In this document: piece after piece, positions 34,917 to 44,565 of the stretch
Numbering within the stretch: position 1 is the first letter of the stretch
How the letters are laid out: the number at the start of each line of letters is the position of its first letter
Assembly (NCBI RefSeq): GCF_014764405.1
Contig: NZ_CP061725.1
Span: forward strand, 2,790,001-2,854,000
Origin: Micromonospora craniellae
Lineage (GTDB): Bacteria > Actinomycetota > Actinomycetes > Mycobacteriales > Micromonosporaceae
Direction of reading: 5' to 3'
DNA: 64,000 bases
Position numbers and translations under genes: made by a program
Notes under the pieces: model-generated
What the model was told of the DNA's origin: nothing
The model's input: the letters and a program-made list of their open reading frames with translations, nothing else
Database searches by the model: none

Positions 34917-36593
34917 GTGAGCGCAGTCGAGCAGGTGTTTCTGGAGCGCGACGCGGTCTCCCCAGTGAGTTACGGCGAGGTGTTCACCAGGCGATGGGTC
35001 GTCGAGGTGCTGCTCGACCTTACGGGCTACACGGTTGATCGCGACCTCGGCTGCCTCTACCTCATCGAACCGTCCTGTGGCTCGGGGGCATTTCTCGGGC
35101 CCGCCGTCGAGCGTCTGATCGCCTCCGCAAGCTCCCTTGGGCGGGACCTCGCGACGCTGGCTGATGCGATCCGTGCCTACGACCTCCAGCCCGAGCACGT
35201 TCGTACGTCGCGGGCTCTGTGCCGGGATCTCCTCGTTGCCGCGGGCGCAGCACAGGCGACCGCGACGTCGCTGGCCGCGACCTGGGTCCGGCACGCTGAC
35301 TTCCTGCTCGACAATTTGGGGGGCCGCGAGGCCGATGTCGCGATCGGCAACCCGCCCTACATCCGTTACGACGACCTCGACGACGTGACCGCCGCCGCGT
35401 ACCGCCGGACCTGGTCAACGATGCGCGGCCGTGGGGACATCTACGTCGGGTTCATCGAACGCTGCCTCGCCATGCTCAAGCCGGAGGGCCGCCTCGGCTT
35501 CATCTGCGCCGACAGGTGGATGCGGAACCAGTACGGCGCTACGCTACGTGAGCTCGTCGCGGCTCGGTACTCGGTCGAGCACATCTGGACGATGCACGAC
35601 GTCGATGCGTTCGAGGCCCAGGTGTCCGCCTACCCGGCGATCACCGTCCTCGCGAACCGACCGCAGGGCCCTGCGGTCGTCGCGGATACGACCGCGGATT
35701 TCGGTGCGGCGCAGGCGTTCGCGCTCGTGAAGGCCGCCTCGGACAGTAGGTTTCACGACTTTCTTGACGCCGGTGTCAAGGCGCACCGACTGCCGCACTG
35801 GTTCAACAGCGGATCCTTCTGGCCGACCGGGTCCCCGGCCAGACTCGCCCTTATCGAGCTACTCAACGACCGGTTCGGCCCGCTCCATGACCCAGCTACC
35901 GGTACCAGGGTGTCTATAGGGATAGCGACCGGCGCGGACAAGGCGTACGTCACCAAGGATCACGACGCCGTCGAGCCGGATCGGATGCTCCCGCTCTCGA
36001 TGCGACAGGACCTGATGACCGGCTCATTCGCGTGGCAGGGCAACTACCTGGTGAACCCGTGGGACGCCGACGGCCGGCTGGTCGACCTCGCCGACTACCC
36101 CCGGATGGCTGCGTACCTCCGGAAGCACCCGGGCCTGAAGGACCGCTTCGTCGCCAAGAAGGCACCGGGATCCTGGTATCGGACCATCGACAAGGTGAAC
36201 GCCGCTGTCACGGACAGGCCGAAGCTGCTGATCCAGGACATGAAGACCAGCATCCATCCCGTCCTGGAGGCCGGCGGTCACTACCCGCACCACAACCTCT
36301 ACTACGTCGTCTCCGACGCCTGGGACATGGAGGTGCTCGGAGGGTTACTGCTCTCCCGAATCGCGCAGGCGTTCATCGAGGCCTACTGCGTGCGGATGCG
36401 CGGGGGAACCCTCCGGTTCCAGGCGCAGTACCTCAAGCAGATTCGCGTGCCGGCACCCGACGCGATCCCTGGTGACATCGCCGAGGCGCTCCGTGACGCG
36501 TTCTGCAGACGCGACATCCTTGCGGCCACGGTGGCCGCGGCCAAGGCCTACGACATCGACCTCTCCAGCTACGAGCTCACCGAAGGACTCTGA
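34917..36593 (+). CDS. Type II N6-adenine DNA methyltransferase (Eco57I/PaeR7I-type)
   Basis: I prefer GTG 34917, with AGAGG 6 bp upstream; GTG 34911 is in the same frame. About 558 residues. Motif I is LIEPSCGSGAFLGPAVE (AdoMet binding, about residue 45), motif IV is AIGNPPYIRYDD (about 143), followed by RGDIYVGFIERCLAMLKPEGRLGFICADRWMRNQYG. The C-terminal part (target recognition) includes SIGIATGADKAYVT and GGTLRFQAQYLKQIRVP. The size and the restriction enzyme 3 bp downstream point to a gamma-type methyltransferase of the PaeR7I/XhoI group, expected to modify CTCGAG; the site is inferred from the partner. Confidence 0.88.
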   Translation: MSAVEQVFLERDAVSPVSYGEVFTRRWVVEVLLDLTGYTVDRDLGCLYLIEPSCGSGAFLGPAVERLIASASSLGRDLATLADAIRAYDLQPEHVRTSRALCRDLLVAAGAAQATATSLAATWVRHADFLLDNLGGREADVAIGNPPYIRYDDLDDVTAAAYRRTWSTMRGRGDIYVGFIERCLAMLKPEGRLGFICADRWMRNQYGATLRELVAARYSVEHIWTMHDVDAFEAQVSAYPAITVLANRPQGPAVVADTTADFGAAQAFALVKAASDSRFHDFLDAGVKAHRLPHWFNSGSFWPTGSPARLALIELLNDRFGPLHDPATGTRVSIGIATGADKAYVTKDHDAVEPDRMLPLSMRQDLMTGSFAWQGNYLVNPWDADGRLVDLADYPRMAAYLRKHPGLKDRFVAKKAPGSWYRTIDKVNAAVTDRPKLLIQDMKTSIHPVLEAGGHYPHHNLYYVVSDAWDMEVLGGLLLSRIAQAFIEAYCVRMRGGTLRFQAQYLKQIRVPAPDAIPGDIAEALRDAFCRRDILAATVAAAKAYDIDLSSYELTEGL

Positions 36594-36596
36594 CCC

Positions 36597-37316
36597 ATGG
36601 CCCGTGATGTGCAGCCGTTGCTGGAGAACTGGTGGAAGGCGAAGAATGCCGCCGTCGCCAAGCTCGCCGCCGACGGAAAGTCGGACACCGGGGCCCAGGC
36701 CCGCAACGCCAGGCACATGCAGAGCATCTCGGCGTTCGTCCAACAGATGTTCATCGACGCAGGGCTCCCCGAGCACGAGGTGACAATCGACAGCGTCGTC
36801 CCCGGCTACTTCCGCCGGTCGAAGAACTGGGACGTCGTGGCGATGCACAAGGGCCACCTGGTCGGCGTCGTCGAGCTGAAGTCGCAGGCGTCGAGCCCGG
36901 GCAACAACGCGAACAACCGCATTGAGGAGGCCATCGGCAGCTCCGTCGACGCCAAGACCGTCCAGGAGATGACCAAAGCCTTCGGCACGCTCGGCGTCTG
37001 GTCCGCCTGGTGCATGACGGTCAACCGCGACTGCGAGAGCGGCGTGCCGATCAAGCCGGTTCCACCGAGGCAGTTGCGCGTGCAGGCGATCGACCCCGCG
37101 TTCCAGGACATGACTTATGCGAAGCAGTACGCGACCGCCATCGAGCGGTTCATCTCGCAGAAGGTCTACGACGCTGGCTGGATGGTCGTCACCTGGGTCA
37201 ATGCCGACCAGACCGTCGGATACGACGAGCCGATCTCGACGGCCACCGCGGAGACCTTATGGACGCAGATCGAGGCTCGTGTGAGGTTCGCCAAGCAGGC
37301 TCTGCGTAACGCGTAG
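36597..37316 (+). CDS. PaeR7I/XhoI-type type II restriction endonuclease
   Basis: The 239-residue protein starts at ATG 36597, with GAAGGA upstream in the end of the methyltransferase gene. Family features are QNARHMQ-like ARNARHMQSISAFVQQMF, SVVPGYFRRSKNWDVVAMHKGHLVGVVELKSQASSPGNNANNR (PD-(D/E)XK core: Asp in NWDVV and the ELKSQ motif) and the ECIGS-like EEAIGSSVDAK. Length matches PaeR7I (about 246). It is expected to cut CTCGAG. Paired with the methyltransferase it forms a compact restriction-modification unit. Confidence 0.87.
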   Translation: MARDVQPLLENWWKAKNAAVAKLAADGKSDTGAQARNARHMQSISAFVQQMFIDAGLPEHEVTIDSVVPGYFRRSKNWDVVAMHKGHLVGVVELKSQASSPGNNANNRIEEAIGSSVDAKTVQEMTKAFGTLGVWSAWCMTVNRDCESGVPIKPVPPRQLRVQAIDPAFQDMTYAKQYATAIERFISQKVYDAGWMVVTWVNADQTVGYDEPISTATAETLWTQIEARVRFAKQALRNA

Positions 37317-37355
37317 CGCCGGCGTGCAGGCGCTCAGCGCTCCGCACCGTGCCGG

Positions 37356-38126
37356 TCAGCTCTGCGCCTTGCGACGGTTGGACGGGTGGATGCGCGCTGC
37401 GGCGATCTGCTCCAGCTCCTTCTGCGACAGCAGGTAGTCTCGGCGACCGAACCCTCGCTCGCGGCCGTCCATGATGCGACGGAACTCGGACAGCATCCGC
37501 AGGTACGTGTCGAGCACGCGCGAATGCGAGTTCCCGTTGTCGTTACGCTCCAGCTGGGGCTTGAGCTCCGTCCAGCGGTCGTCGCGCATCAGGAAGTCGA
37601 CGTAGCTCGCCATGTGACCTTCCAGTGCATCGTTGTGATCGAACCCCCGGAATTCGAGTTCGAACGCCAGCTCGTCGTCGACAGGCGTCTCCTCCTTCGA
37701 GAGGTGGTCGATGCTGTAGGTGATGATGCGGAACATCTGGAGGATGTCCGACACTCGCCCGCAGTCCCGCCTCGACAGCTCGGTGTTGAACCCAGCGACC
37801 TCGTACCAGTACTCCCCGGTGTAGCCAGCCTCGAGGATGTTCGCCCGCATCAGCTGATACTCGCGATCACCGTCGACGTCGTTGGCATCCTCCGGCAGAA
37901 CGCGGCCGAGGATCCGGTGGAGCAGCGAGAGCACCTGCCGGTCGACGATCCGCATGCTCTCCGGGGCGGGCTCGTCGCCGTGCTTGACCTCCCGCTTGTA
38001 GACGGGCACGACAGCTTCCATGATCAGGTCGCGGACGAATTCGCTGAGGGTCACGCCCTCGTCGTCCGCCATCTCCTTGAGCTGATCGCGGACTCGATCG
38101 TCCACTCGAATGTTAAGAACAGCCAT
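37356..38126 (-). CDS. Ribbon-helix-helix protein with YfbU-like domain
   Basis: The start is taken at ATG 38126 (256 residues); the frame continues upstream into IS256 but only as non-coding sequence. Residues 1-40 (AVLNIRVDDRVRDQLKEMAD, then EGVTLSEFVRDLIMEAV) form an RHH/CopG-type DNA-binding fold. The rest resembles YfbU-family proteins (SLLHRILGRVLPEDANDVDG, NILEAGYTGEYWYEV, CGRVSDILQMFRIITYSIDHL, MASYVDFLMRDDRW). It converges on the restriction enzyme gene with a 39-bp gap. It may control the locus or be an independent toxin or stress protein; neither is shown. Confidence 0.75.
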   Translation of the reverse strand: MAVLNIRVDDRVRDQLKEMADDEGVTLSEFVRDLIMEAVVPVYKREVKHGDEPAPESMRIVDRQVLSLLHRILGRVLPEDANDVDGDREYQLMRANILEAGYTGEYWYEVAGFNTELSRRDCGRVSDILQMFRIITYSIDHLSKEETPVDDELAFELEFRGFDHNDALEGHMASYVDFLMRDDRWTELKPQLERNDNGNSHSRVLDTYLRMLSEFRRIMDGRERGFGRRDYLLSQKELEQIAAARIHPSNRRKAQS

Positions 38127-38202
38127 GCCGCCTCCGTCATCGCGTATGACGAACACCGTATCACTGTCACACACATGTTCGCTTGCGTCTTGGCCCGGAA
38201 GA

Positions 38203-39609
38203 GGGTCTGTCAAGTTAACGGTGTAACTGGGGTTGGTTGATCTTCTACTTGCGGCCGGCGGACAGGCGTCCGTCGAAGGTGATGTCGAAGGCGTTGAGTG
38301 CGCTCTTCCAGCGGGTGGCCCAGCGTTTGCGGCCTTGCCCGGTCGGGTCGAGGCTCATCACCGCGAGGTAGACGCACTTGAGGGCGGCTTGCTCGTTGGG
38401 GAAGTGTCCGCGGGCGCGGACGGCGCGGCGGATGCGGGCGTTGACGCTTTCGATGGCGTTGGTGGAGCAGATGATCCGGCGGATCTCGGCGTCGAAGGCC
38501 AGGAACGGCACGAACTCGGCCCAGGCGTTCTCCCACAGCTTCACGATCGCCGGGTAGCGGCTGCTCCATGCCTCGGCGAACTCGAGGAATCGTTCGGTAG
38601 CGGCGGCCTCGGTCGGTGCGGTGTAGACCGGTTTGAGTGCCTTGGCAATCGCGTCCCAGTGCTGGCGGGCCGCGTAGCGGAACGAGTTCCTGAGCAGGTG
38701 CACCACGCAGGTCTGGACCACGGTGCGGGGCCAGACCTCTCCGATGGCATCCGGCAGGCCGGTCAGTCCGTCACAGACGGCCATGAGCACGTCGTCGACG
38801 CCCCGGTTCTTCAGTTCGGTGCAGATCTGCAGCCAGAACTTGGCGCCCTCCCCGCCGTCGCCGGCCCACAGGCCGAGGATGTCTCGGTGGCCGTCGGCGG
38901 TGACCGCGAGAGCGACGTAGATCGGCCGGTTGGCGACCTTCCCGTCCCTGATCTTGACGTTGATGGCGTCGAGGAAGACCACCGGGTAGACCGGATCGAG
39001 GGGCCGGTTCTGCCACTCGGTCATACCGTCCATCACCTTGTCGGTGATGGTGGAGATCGTCTGGCGGGAGACCTCGGCGCCGTAGACCTCGGCCAGATGC
39101 GCGGAGATCTCGCCGGTGGTCAGGCCCTTCGCCGACAGCGACAGCACCAGGTCCTCCACCCCGGACAACCTGCGCTGACGCTTCTTGACGATGGCCGGTT
39201 CGAACGAGCCCGCTCGATCGCGTGGCACGTCGATCTGCACCGGCCCGACATCGGTGAGCACCGTCTTGGACCGGTTGCCGTTGCGGGAGTTGCCGGAGTT
39301 CGCGCCGGCCTGGTCGTGTTTGTCGTAGCCGAGGTGGTCGGTGATCTCACCATCGAGGGCCGACTCCAGCACGATCTTCGTCAGCTGCTGCAGCAGCCCA
39401 CCCTCACCGGACAGCTGCAGCCCCTGCTCACGAGCCTGGGTCACCAGCTGTGACACCAGCGCCGGGTCGACACCCCCTGGCGTCGTCTTCGTACGCGGCC
39501 GCTTGGCCTTCTCGTCACCGGGCACAGCGGCAGTGTCCACCGCATCGGTCGTGATCGTCATCAGGTGCTACTCCCTTGATCGGAGTTACACCGTTGTTTT
39601 TACAGTCCC
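38203..39609 (-). mobile_element. IS256-family insertion sequence, copy 2 (complete, 1407 bp)
   Basis: Same sequence and length as copy 1 as far as I can read, with the same inverted repeats. The flanks are CCGGAAGA on the left and CAGTCGTG on the right, so there is no target duplication. This copy therefore marks a recombination or deletion junction, or one end of a composite unit with copy 3. Confidence 0.92.
38245..39561 (-). CDS. IS256-family transposase (copy 2)
   Basis: 438 residues, identical to the transposase at 4992-6308, with the same DDE residues (VVFLDAINVK, AVCDGLTGLPDAI, STNAIESVNARIRR). Confidence 0.95.
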   Translation of the reverse strand: MTITTDAVDTAAVPGDEKAKRPRTKTTPGGVDPALVSQLVTQAREQGLQLSGEGGLLQQLTKIVLESALDGEITDHLGYDKHDQAGANSGNSRNGNRSKTVLTDVGPVQIDVPRDRAGSFEPAIVKKRQRRLSGVEDLVLSLSAKGLTTGEISAHLAEVYGAEVSRQTISTITDKVMDGMTEWQNRPLDPVYPVVFLDAINVKIRDGKVANRPIYVALAVTADGHRDILGLWAGDGGEGAKFWLQICTELKNRGVDDVLMAVCDGLTGLPDAIGEVWPRTVVQTCVVHLLRNSFRYAARQHWDAIAKALKPVYTAPTEAAATERFLEFAEAWSSRYPAIVKLWENAWAEFVPFLAFDAEIRRIICSTNAIESVNARIRRAVRARGHFPNEQAALKCVYLAVMSLDPTGQGRKRWATRWKSALNAFDITFDGRLSAGRK

Positions 39610-39611
39610 CA

Positions 39612-39695
39612 GTCGTGCTGACCGATCGGTACAGACGGCGTCTCACCGCCGCCGGTCTCAGCCTCGACGGCCCGCTCGTGCCCGACGGCACCTGA
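39612..39695 (+). pseudogene. C-terminal remnant of an unknown gene at the IS256 border
   Basis: Starting right at the IS border the plus strand encodes VVLTDRYRRRLTAAGLSLDG and seven more residues before TGA 39693-39695. The composition is that of a normal protein end, so a gene lost its 5' part at this junction. From 39696 to 40042 I see only non-coding sequence with the promoter of the next gene. Confidence 0.4.
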
Positions 39696-40042
39696 TCCGC
39701 TGAATCCGTCCCGTCCCCGCACCTTGCCGTTCCGCGCGGCTCCGGAGCCGGCCGTACTCGATCGGCCGGGTCGCGCCGAGAAGAGCAAGGTGGGCGGCCG
39801 GCGGCGTGGCGCGGTGGATCTGCGGCCTGTTGCCGGCGACCGCGATGTCTCTCGACGATGCAGCCTTCGTGACGACGACTCGTTCGGCAGTGCGGGGTCT
39901 GACCTGCGGTTGTGAGGTTGTGTAAGGCGGTGTGAGGTCTTGTCAGCCTCGCATCGGGTCTCCACCGCCCACCTTTCTCCTACGTTCGGTGCCACGACCG
40001 CATCGGTCGCCACGAATGCAGGACGCGGGGGAAGAGGGCAGC

Positions 40043-43000
40043 GTGAGAGCATCGTTCTCGACAGTGGGCATCGCAGCGTTCGTGCTCGCCGCAGCGCCAC
40101 TCGTGCTGATCTACCTGGCGGACTGGCCGACGCCCACGATGCCGTCCAACAGTCAGTTACGCGCGTGGCTGCACCAGCCCCTGACCGCCGGGTTCCTCAC
40201 CACGTTGCTGCAGACCAGCGGGTGGCTGCTCTGGGCCTGGTGCGCCACCACCGTCGCCAGCCGCGTCCACCGGCGTGTCTCGACTCGACTGCGATGGCGG
40301 ATCGCGCTGCGAATGCCGGCACCGATGCAGGGTCTCGCGGCCGCGTTGCTGGGCGCCACCGCGGTAACCTCCACCGCGCTGCCCGCCGCCGCGCACGCCA
40401 CCTCCACGGCCGACACATCGCCTGACAGCACACCGCGCGAAGATGCCCTCGCGCAGTGGCCCGCCGCCGACCGGCCCGCGCCGGACCGCATCGACGCGGA
40501 CCGGTCGGCCCCGGTAGACCTCGGCCACGCCGCAGGCGACAGCGACCGCGTTCCGCAGCGCGCCGCTGGCCACAGTACGGTCGTCTCCTCCGACGCATCC
40601 CGCACGGCGAGAGGACCGTCGACGACACGGCGGGCGGACACCTCCGTCGACAGGGCCAGGTCCGTCTACACCTGCGTGGTGCGCGACGGCGACACCTTGT
40701 CGGCGATCGCGAAGCGGTGGCTCGGCGAGCCTGACCGCTGGCCCGAGATCTGGGCGCTCAACCGCGGCACCCACTTCGCCACCGTGGGAGGCACGTTCAC
40801 CGACCCTGACCTGATCTACCCGGGCTGGACCCTGGCGCTACCCGCGGATGCGGCCCCGCCTGGCGCGGCCGGCCCCGCCCCCACAGGCCAGGCTGAGCCC
40901 GACCCATCTCGCACACAGGAACCGCCCTCGCCGGTCGGACCGACCGGGGATCCGGCCACCGGCGAGGGCAGCGACACGCCGCCGAGTCCCACCACCAGCG
41001 CCGCCGCACCGTCCGCCGCGGCCGGCACCCCGAGCAGCCGCGCTACCCGTACGCCACCGCCAGCCACCAGTTCGCCGGCTGAATCGTCCCGTCCTGAGGG
41101 CATCACGGTGGGGAGCGGGAGTTGGCTGGACCTCGGTCTCGCCACTGCGATAGCGGCAGCCGCCAGCCTGGTCTGGGCGTGGCGTCGGCGCCGCTACCAG
41201 CCGCGACCGCCTGGCCCGCACAGCCGATCCGGCGATCCCGACCTCACGCCGATGCCCCCGATCGTCACACGCGTGCGACGTGCCCTACGCCGGCCGGCCA
41301 CCGACAACGCCCACGGCCTGGACATCCTCGACGCCGTCGAATCCGGGCAGGCAGCCTACGACAATGATCGGGTCGCGACCGACGACGACACGGCCGAGCA
41401 CACGCCCGTCGACTGCCCCGAAGCGGCCGACCAGCCGCTGCCGCACGCCGCGCCCGTGGTTCCCGCGCAGGATCACCCATTGCGCGACGTGTGGCCTCCC
41501 GCCGGGCTCGGGCTGACCGGACCCGGCGCGGACGCGGCCGGGCGTGGTTTCCTCACCGCCGCCCTCGCCGGCGGGGTGAACACCTCCCACGCCGGCGGCC
41601 GGGTCGTCATCCCCGCGCCGACCGCAGCAGCCCTGTTGGGCACCGCCACGGCGCTTCCCGAGACTGGCCGTCTCACCGTCACCGCCGGCCTCGATGACGC
41701 CCTGAATGTCCTTGAGACGCAGACCCTGCACCGTAGCCGTCTGGTGTACCAGCACGAGGTCGACACCACCGCCGACCTGCGTCACACCGCCCGCCACGAG
41801 GAACCGCCACCACCCATCCTCTTCATCACCCACGCGTCAGCCCGCCACGAACGCGCCCGGATCGCCGCTCTCCTGGCCCAAGGTCAACGCCTCGACATTC
41901 ACGGCGTCCTTCTCGGCGCCTGGCCTGACGGTGACACCGTCGTCGTCGCCACCGACGGCACCACCCACCGGCCCGACGGACAGAACCGCCACGGCGTTCA
42001 TCCCGCCGATGTCGGCCGGCTGGCCGTGCTCACCCCGGAGGAGACGATCGACCTGATCACCACACTCGCCGAGGCGCACACAGGCGAGCGCCCCACGCCG
42101 ACACCAGACGGACCCACCACCGCGACGACCACACAGTGCCCGCAGCCGCAACCGGATGCCATCCTCGACGCCGACAACCGCGCACCGCACGAACACACCG
42201 ACGCCCCGATGCCCGCCGCCGGCGAGGTGCCGCCGACGTCGACGGATGATCCCGTCCCCGCCTCCGACACCACCGTCCCGCCGGCCGCGACGGACAGCCG
42301 TCACCGTCGCGAAGACGGGCCAGGAAGCGACGACCCACAGCCGCAGGAGCGCGTCGCGGTGCGGGTCCTGGGCGACGCGCGCATCGTCGACATAGACACC
42401 ACCGTGCCGCTGCGCGCCAAGTCCCTCGAACTGCTCGTCTACCTCGTCGTCCACGACGGCGACGCGGCCCAGGACAACATCCTCGATGACCTGCTCCCCG
42501 ACGCCCCCGCGGCGAAGGCCCCACACCGCCTGCACACCTATGTGTCCGCGCTACGCAAGACCCTCGCCCGCACCGGCGGGCCCGCCAGCTACGTCACCCA
42601 CCCGTCCCGCCGCTACACCCTCCACCGGGAGGCGTTCGACACGGACCTGTGGCGTATGCGCGACGCGCTGCGCGACGCCGAGCGGGCCACCACCGACGCC
42701 GACCGGGCCGCCGCACTGCGCCGCGCCGTCAACGCCTACGGTGGCGCGCTCGCCGACGGCTTCGACTACGAGTGGATCGAGGTCCACCGCGAAGGCATCC
42801 GCCGTCAAGCCCTCGACGCCCATCTCGCCCTCGCCGCCGCGACCGCCGACCCCGCCGAAGCCCTCACGGTGCTGGACACCGCGATGCGCCACGACCCATA
42901 CGCCGAGCCCCTCTACCAGCAGGCGATGCGCGCCCACGCCGCACTGGGACACCTCGACGAGATCCGCGCCCTGCGTCGGACCCTCACCCGCCGGCTCGAC

Positions 43001-43120
43001 GAGATCGACGCCGAGCCCAGCGAGGACACCATCGATCTCGCGGACCGGCTCATCGCCGGCCTGCAACAGCGCCGGCCAGCCGGGCGACCGCGACCTCGTG
43101 ACGGCGGACGACGCGCATGA
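40043..43120 (+). CDS. Membrane LysM protein with C-terminal BTAD transcription-activator-type domain
   Basis: GTG 40043 follows a purine-rich GGGGGAAGAGGG stretch; ATG 40016 is an alternative. 1025 residues: two N-terminal hydrophobic segments (GIAAFVLAAAPLVLIYLA and LLQTSGWLLWAWCATTVA), a third before ALPAAAHATS, a LysM domain (VVRDGDTLSAIAKRWLGEPD ... YPGWTLALP, about 206-270), a Pro/Thr linker, a further membrane helix (DLGLATAIAAAASLVWAW, about 362-385), and cytosolic ATPase-like or linker sequence. The end (about 772-1000) has an OmpR-type winged helix and BTAD helices (VRVLGDARIVDID, LRAKSLELLVYLVVHDGD, ALRKTLART). It may couple cell-wall sensing to gene control. Overlaps the next gene by 4 bp. 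Confidence 0.78.
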   Translation: MRASFSTVGIAAFVLAAAPLVLIYLADWPTPTMPSNSQLRAWLHQPLTAGFLTTLLQTSGWLLWAWCATTVASRVHRRVSTRLRWRIALRMPAPMQGLAAALLGATAVTSTALPAAAHATSTADTSPDSTPREDALAQWPAADRPAPDRIDADRSAPVDLGHAAGDSDRVPQRAAGHSTVVSSDASRTARGPSTTRRADTSVDRARSVYTCVVRDGDTLSAIAKRWLGEPDRWPEIWALNRGTHFATVGGTFTDPDLIYPGWTLALPADAAPPGAAGPAPTGQAEPDPSRTQEPPSPVGPTGDPATGEGSDTPPSPTTSAAAPSAAAGTPSSRATRTPPPATSSPAESSRPEGITVGSGSWLDLGLATAIAAAASLVWAWRRRRYQPRPPGPHSRSGDPDLTPMPPIVTRVRRALRRPATDNAHGLDILDAVESGQAAYDNDRVATDDDTAEHTPVDCPEAADQPLPHAAPVVPAQDHPLRDVWPPAGLGLTGPGADAAGRGFLTAALAGGVNTSHAGGRVVIPAPTAAALLGTATALPETGRLTVTAGLDDALNVLETQTLHRSRLVYQHEVDTTADLRHTARHEEPPPPILFITHASARHERARIAALLAQGQRLDIHGVLLGAWPDGDTVVVATDGTTHRPDGQNRHGVHPADVGRLAVLTPEETIDLITTLAEAHTGERPTPTPDGPTTATTTQCPQPQPDAILDADNRAPHEHTDAPMPAAGEVPPTSTDDPVPASDTTVPPAATDSRHRREDGPGSDDPQPQERVAVRVLGDARIVDIDTTVPLRAKSLELLVYLVVHDGDAAQDNILDDLLPDAPAAKAPHRLHTYVSALRKTLARTGGPASYVTHPSRRYTLHREAFDTDLWRMRDALRDAERATTDADRAAALRRAVNAYGGALADGFDYEWIEVHREGIRRQALDAHLALAAATADPAEALTVLDTAMRHDPYAEPLYQQAMRAHAALGHLDEIRALRRTLTRRLDEIDAEPSEDTIDLADRLIAGLQQRRPAGRPRPRDGGRRA

Positions 43121-44565
43121 CACTCCACCCACCGGGATACGAAACGACCCGCGGCAGTCGTCCCGATCAGCCCTCGCCCGGCCGTGACGGCGTGAAAGCG
43201 GCGAACGCCGGCCACCACGGCGCCGCGTGGCCGTCCAGAGCGACCATCCCCGGCAGCAATATCCCACCGGACAGCGACCGCGAGGTGGGCGCGACGAGTC
43301 GTCGCGCCACGTCTCCCATGACTCGCGACGCGCTCGACGCCGACCTGGTCAGAGCCGTTCGGCACGCGGCATGGATGCGCCAGGTGTTCTACGTCTTGGT
43401 GCTGCTGGTCGCCCTCGTCGGCCAGGTCACCGGCGCCGTCCACACGCTGGGCGTCCCGGTGCTCGTCGCGGTCCCGGCCGTCGCGGCCCTCGAACTCGGC
43501 GGCGTGGTCGTGATGGCCAACGCCGACGTGCGACGCCGGCTCGGCGAGCAGGCGATCGCCTCCCGCCTGTTGTCGGCTGCCATCGCCGCCGGCGCCGTGG
43601 CCTTCAACTGGGCCGCTCACCCCGACCATCTGGTCGGTGGCTTCTTCTCGGGCATGTCCGCCCTCGGGTACCTCGTCTGGTTGATGCACACCGGTAACCA
43701 GCGCCGCGACCGGCTGCGCCTCACCGGAGGGCTGCCACCCACACCGCCCGCATACGAGGTGTTCAGGCACTGGATCCGCCACCCCGTCACCACCTCCCGG
43801 GCACGGTCCATCGCCAAGGCCGACGGCCTCGACCTGTACGAGTCCCTGAAGGCGGCCCGCGCCGCGATCGCCCGCCAACGCCGCGACGCTGCGATCGCCA
43901 AGGTGCTACACCGCAAAATCAGAACCGCGGTGGACCCGACCACCGCCGACATCGCCGTGCGGGTGTACGACCTGGACGAGATCGCGGCGCGCCTCGCGGC
44001 CGCCGCCGACTACAACGGGCTGACCATGCTCCTCGCCGCCGACCTCGCCCCGGAGCGGATCATCACGGCACACAGCTCCGGCCGCCGCCGTCGCCGGTTC
44101 AGGCGAGATGGCCCCGCCGACGCGCTGCCCGCGCCTGAGCGCACCCCGCCTGCGGCAGCCGCGCCAAGCACCGGCCAGAAGAAGCCACAGCCCGCCCCGA
44201 ACGATGACGATCAGCAGCAGCCGGCCGAGAGCCACGACGCAGTTGCACACGTACCACCGCTGGAAGGACCAGTCGTGGCGGACTCGGCAGGCGGAAGCGA
44301 GAACGGCACAGACACTGCCGGCGATGGCGACAACGACGAGATGAACGACGATCAGGACGCCGTCGGCGGCGAGGTCGACGACAGGGACTCGGAGGTGCCC
44401 AAGGGAACCGCGGAGGCAGTGGCCTACTGGTTGCGCAAAGAACCCAACCTGGACCCTGAACTGCTAGCAGAGAGGATCGGCAAGTCGCTGCGTTCGATCT
44501 ACCGGTACCTGCCGCAGGACTACCCCCGGCGACCGGGGATCGCGAGGGCGCGGACACGACAGTAA
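43117..44565 (+). CDS. DUF2637/SpdB-like membrane protein with C-terminal HTH
   Basis: ATG 43117 overlaps the stop of the LysM-BTAD gene (ATGA). 482 residues: a polar N-terminus, four hydrophobic helices (about 90-190: VFYVLVLLVALVGQVTGAV, VLVAVPAVAALELGGVVVM, LLSAAIAAGAVAFNW, VGGFFSGMSALGYLVWLM), a long charged cytosolic part, and a final 45-residue helix-turn-helix-like segment (PELLAERIGKSLRSIYRYLP). This is the architecture of actinomycete plasmid-spread (SpdB/DUF2637) proteins, which accompany conjugation. With the LysM-BTAD gene it suggests the leftover of an integrative element. Confidence 0.7.
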   Translation: MTLHPPGYETTRGSRPDQPSPGRDGVKAANAGHHGAAWPSRATIPGSNIPPDSDREVGATSRRATSPMTRDALDADLVRAVRHAAWMRQVFYVLVLLVALVGQVTGAVHTLGVPVLVAVPAVAALELGGVVVMANADVRRRLGEQAIASRLLSAAIAAGAVAFNWAAHPDHLVGGFFSGMSALGYLVWLMHTGNQRRDRLRLTGGLPPTPPAYEVFRHWIRHPVTTSRARSIAKADGLDLYESLKAARAAIARQRRDAAIAKVLHRKIRTAVDPTTADIAVRVYDLDEIAARLAAAADYNGLTMLLAADLAPERIITAHSSGRRRRRFRRDGPADALPAPERTPPAAAAPSTGQKKPQPAPNDDDQQQPAESHDAVAHVPPLEGPVVADSAGGSENGTDTAGDGDNDEMNDDQDAVGGEVDDRDSEVPKGTAEAVAYWLRKEPNLDPELLAERIGKSLRSIYRYLPQDYPRRPGIARARTRQ

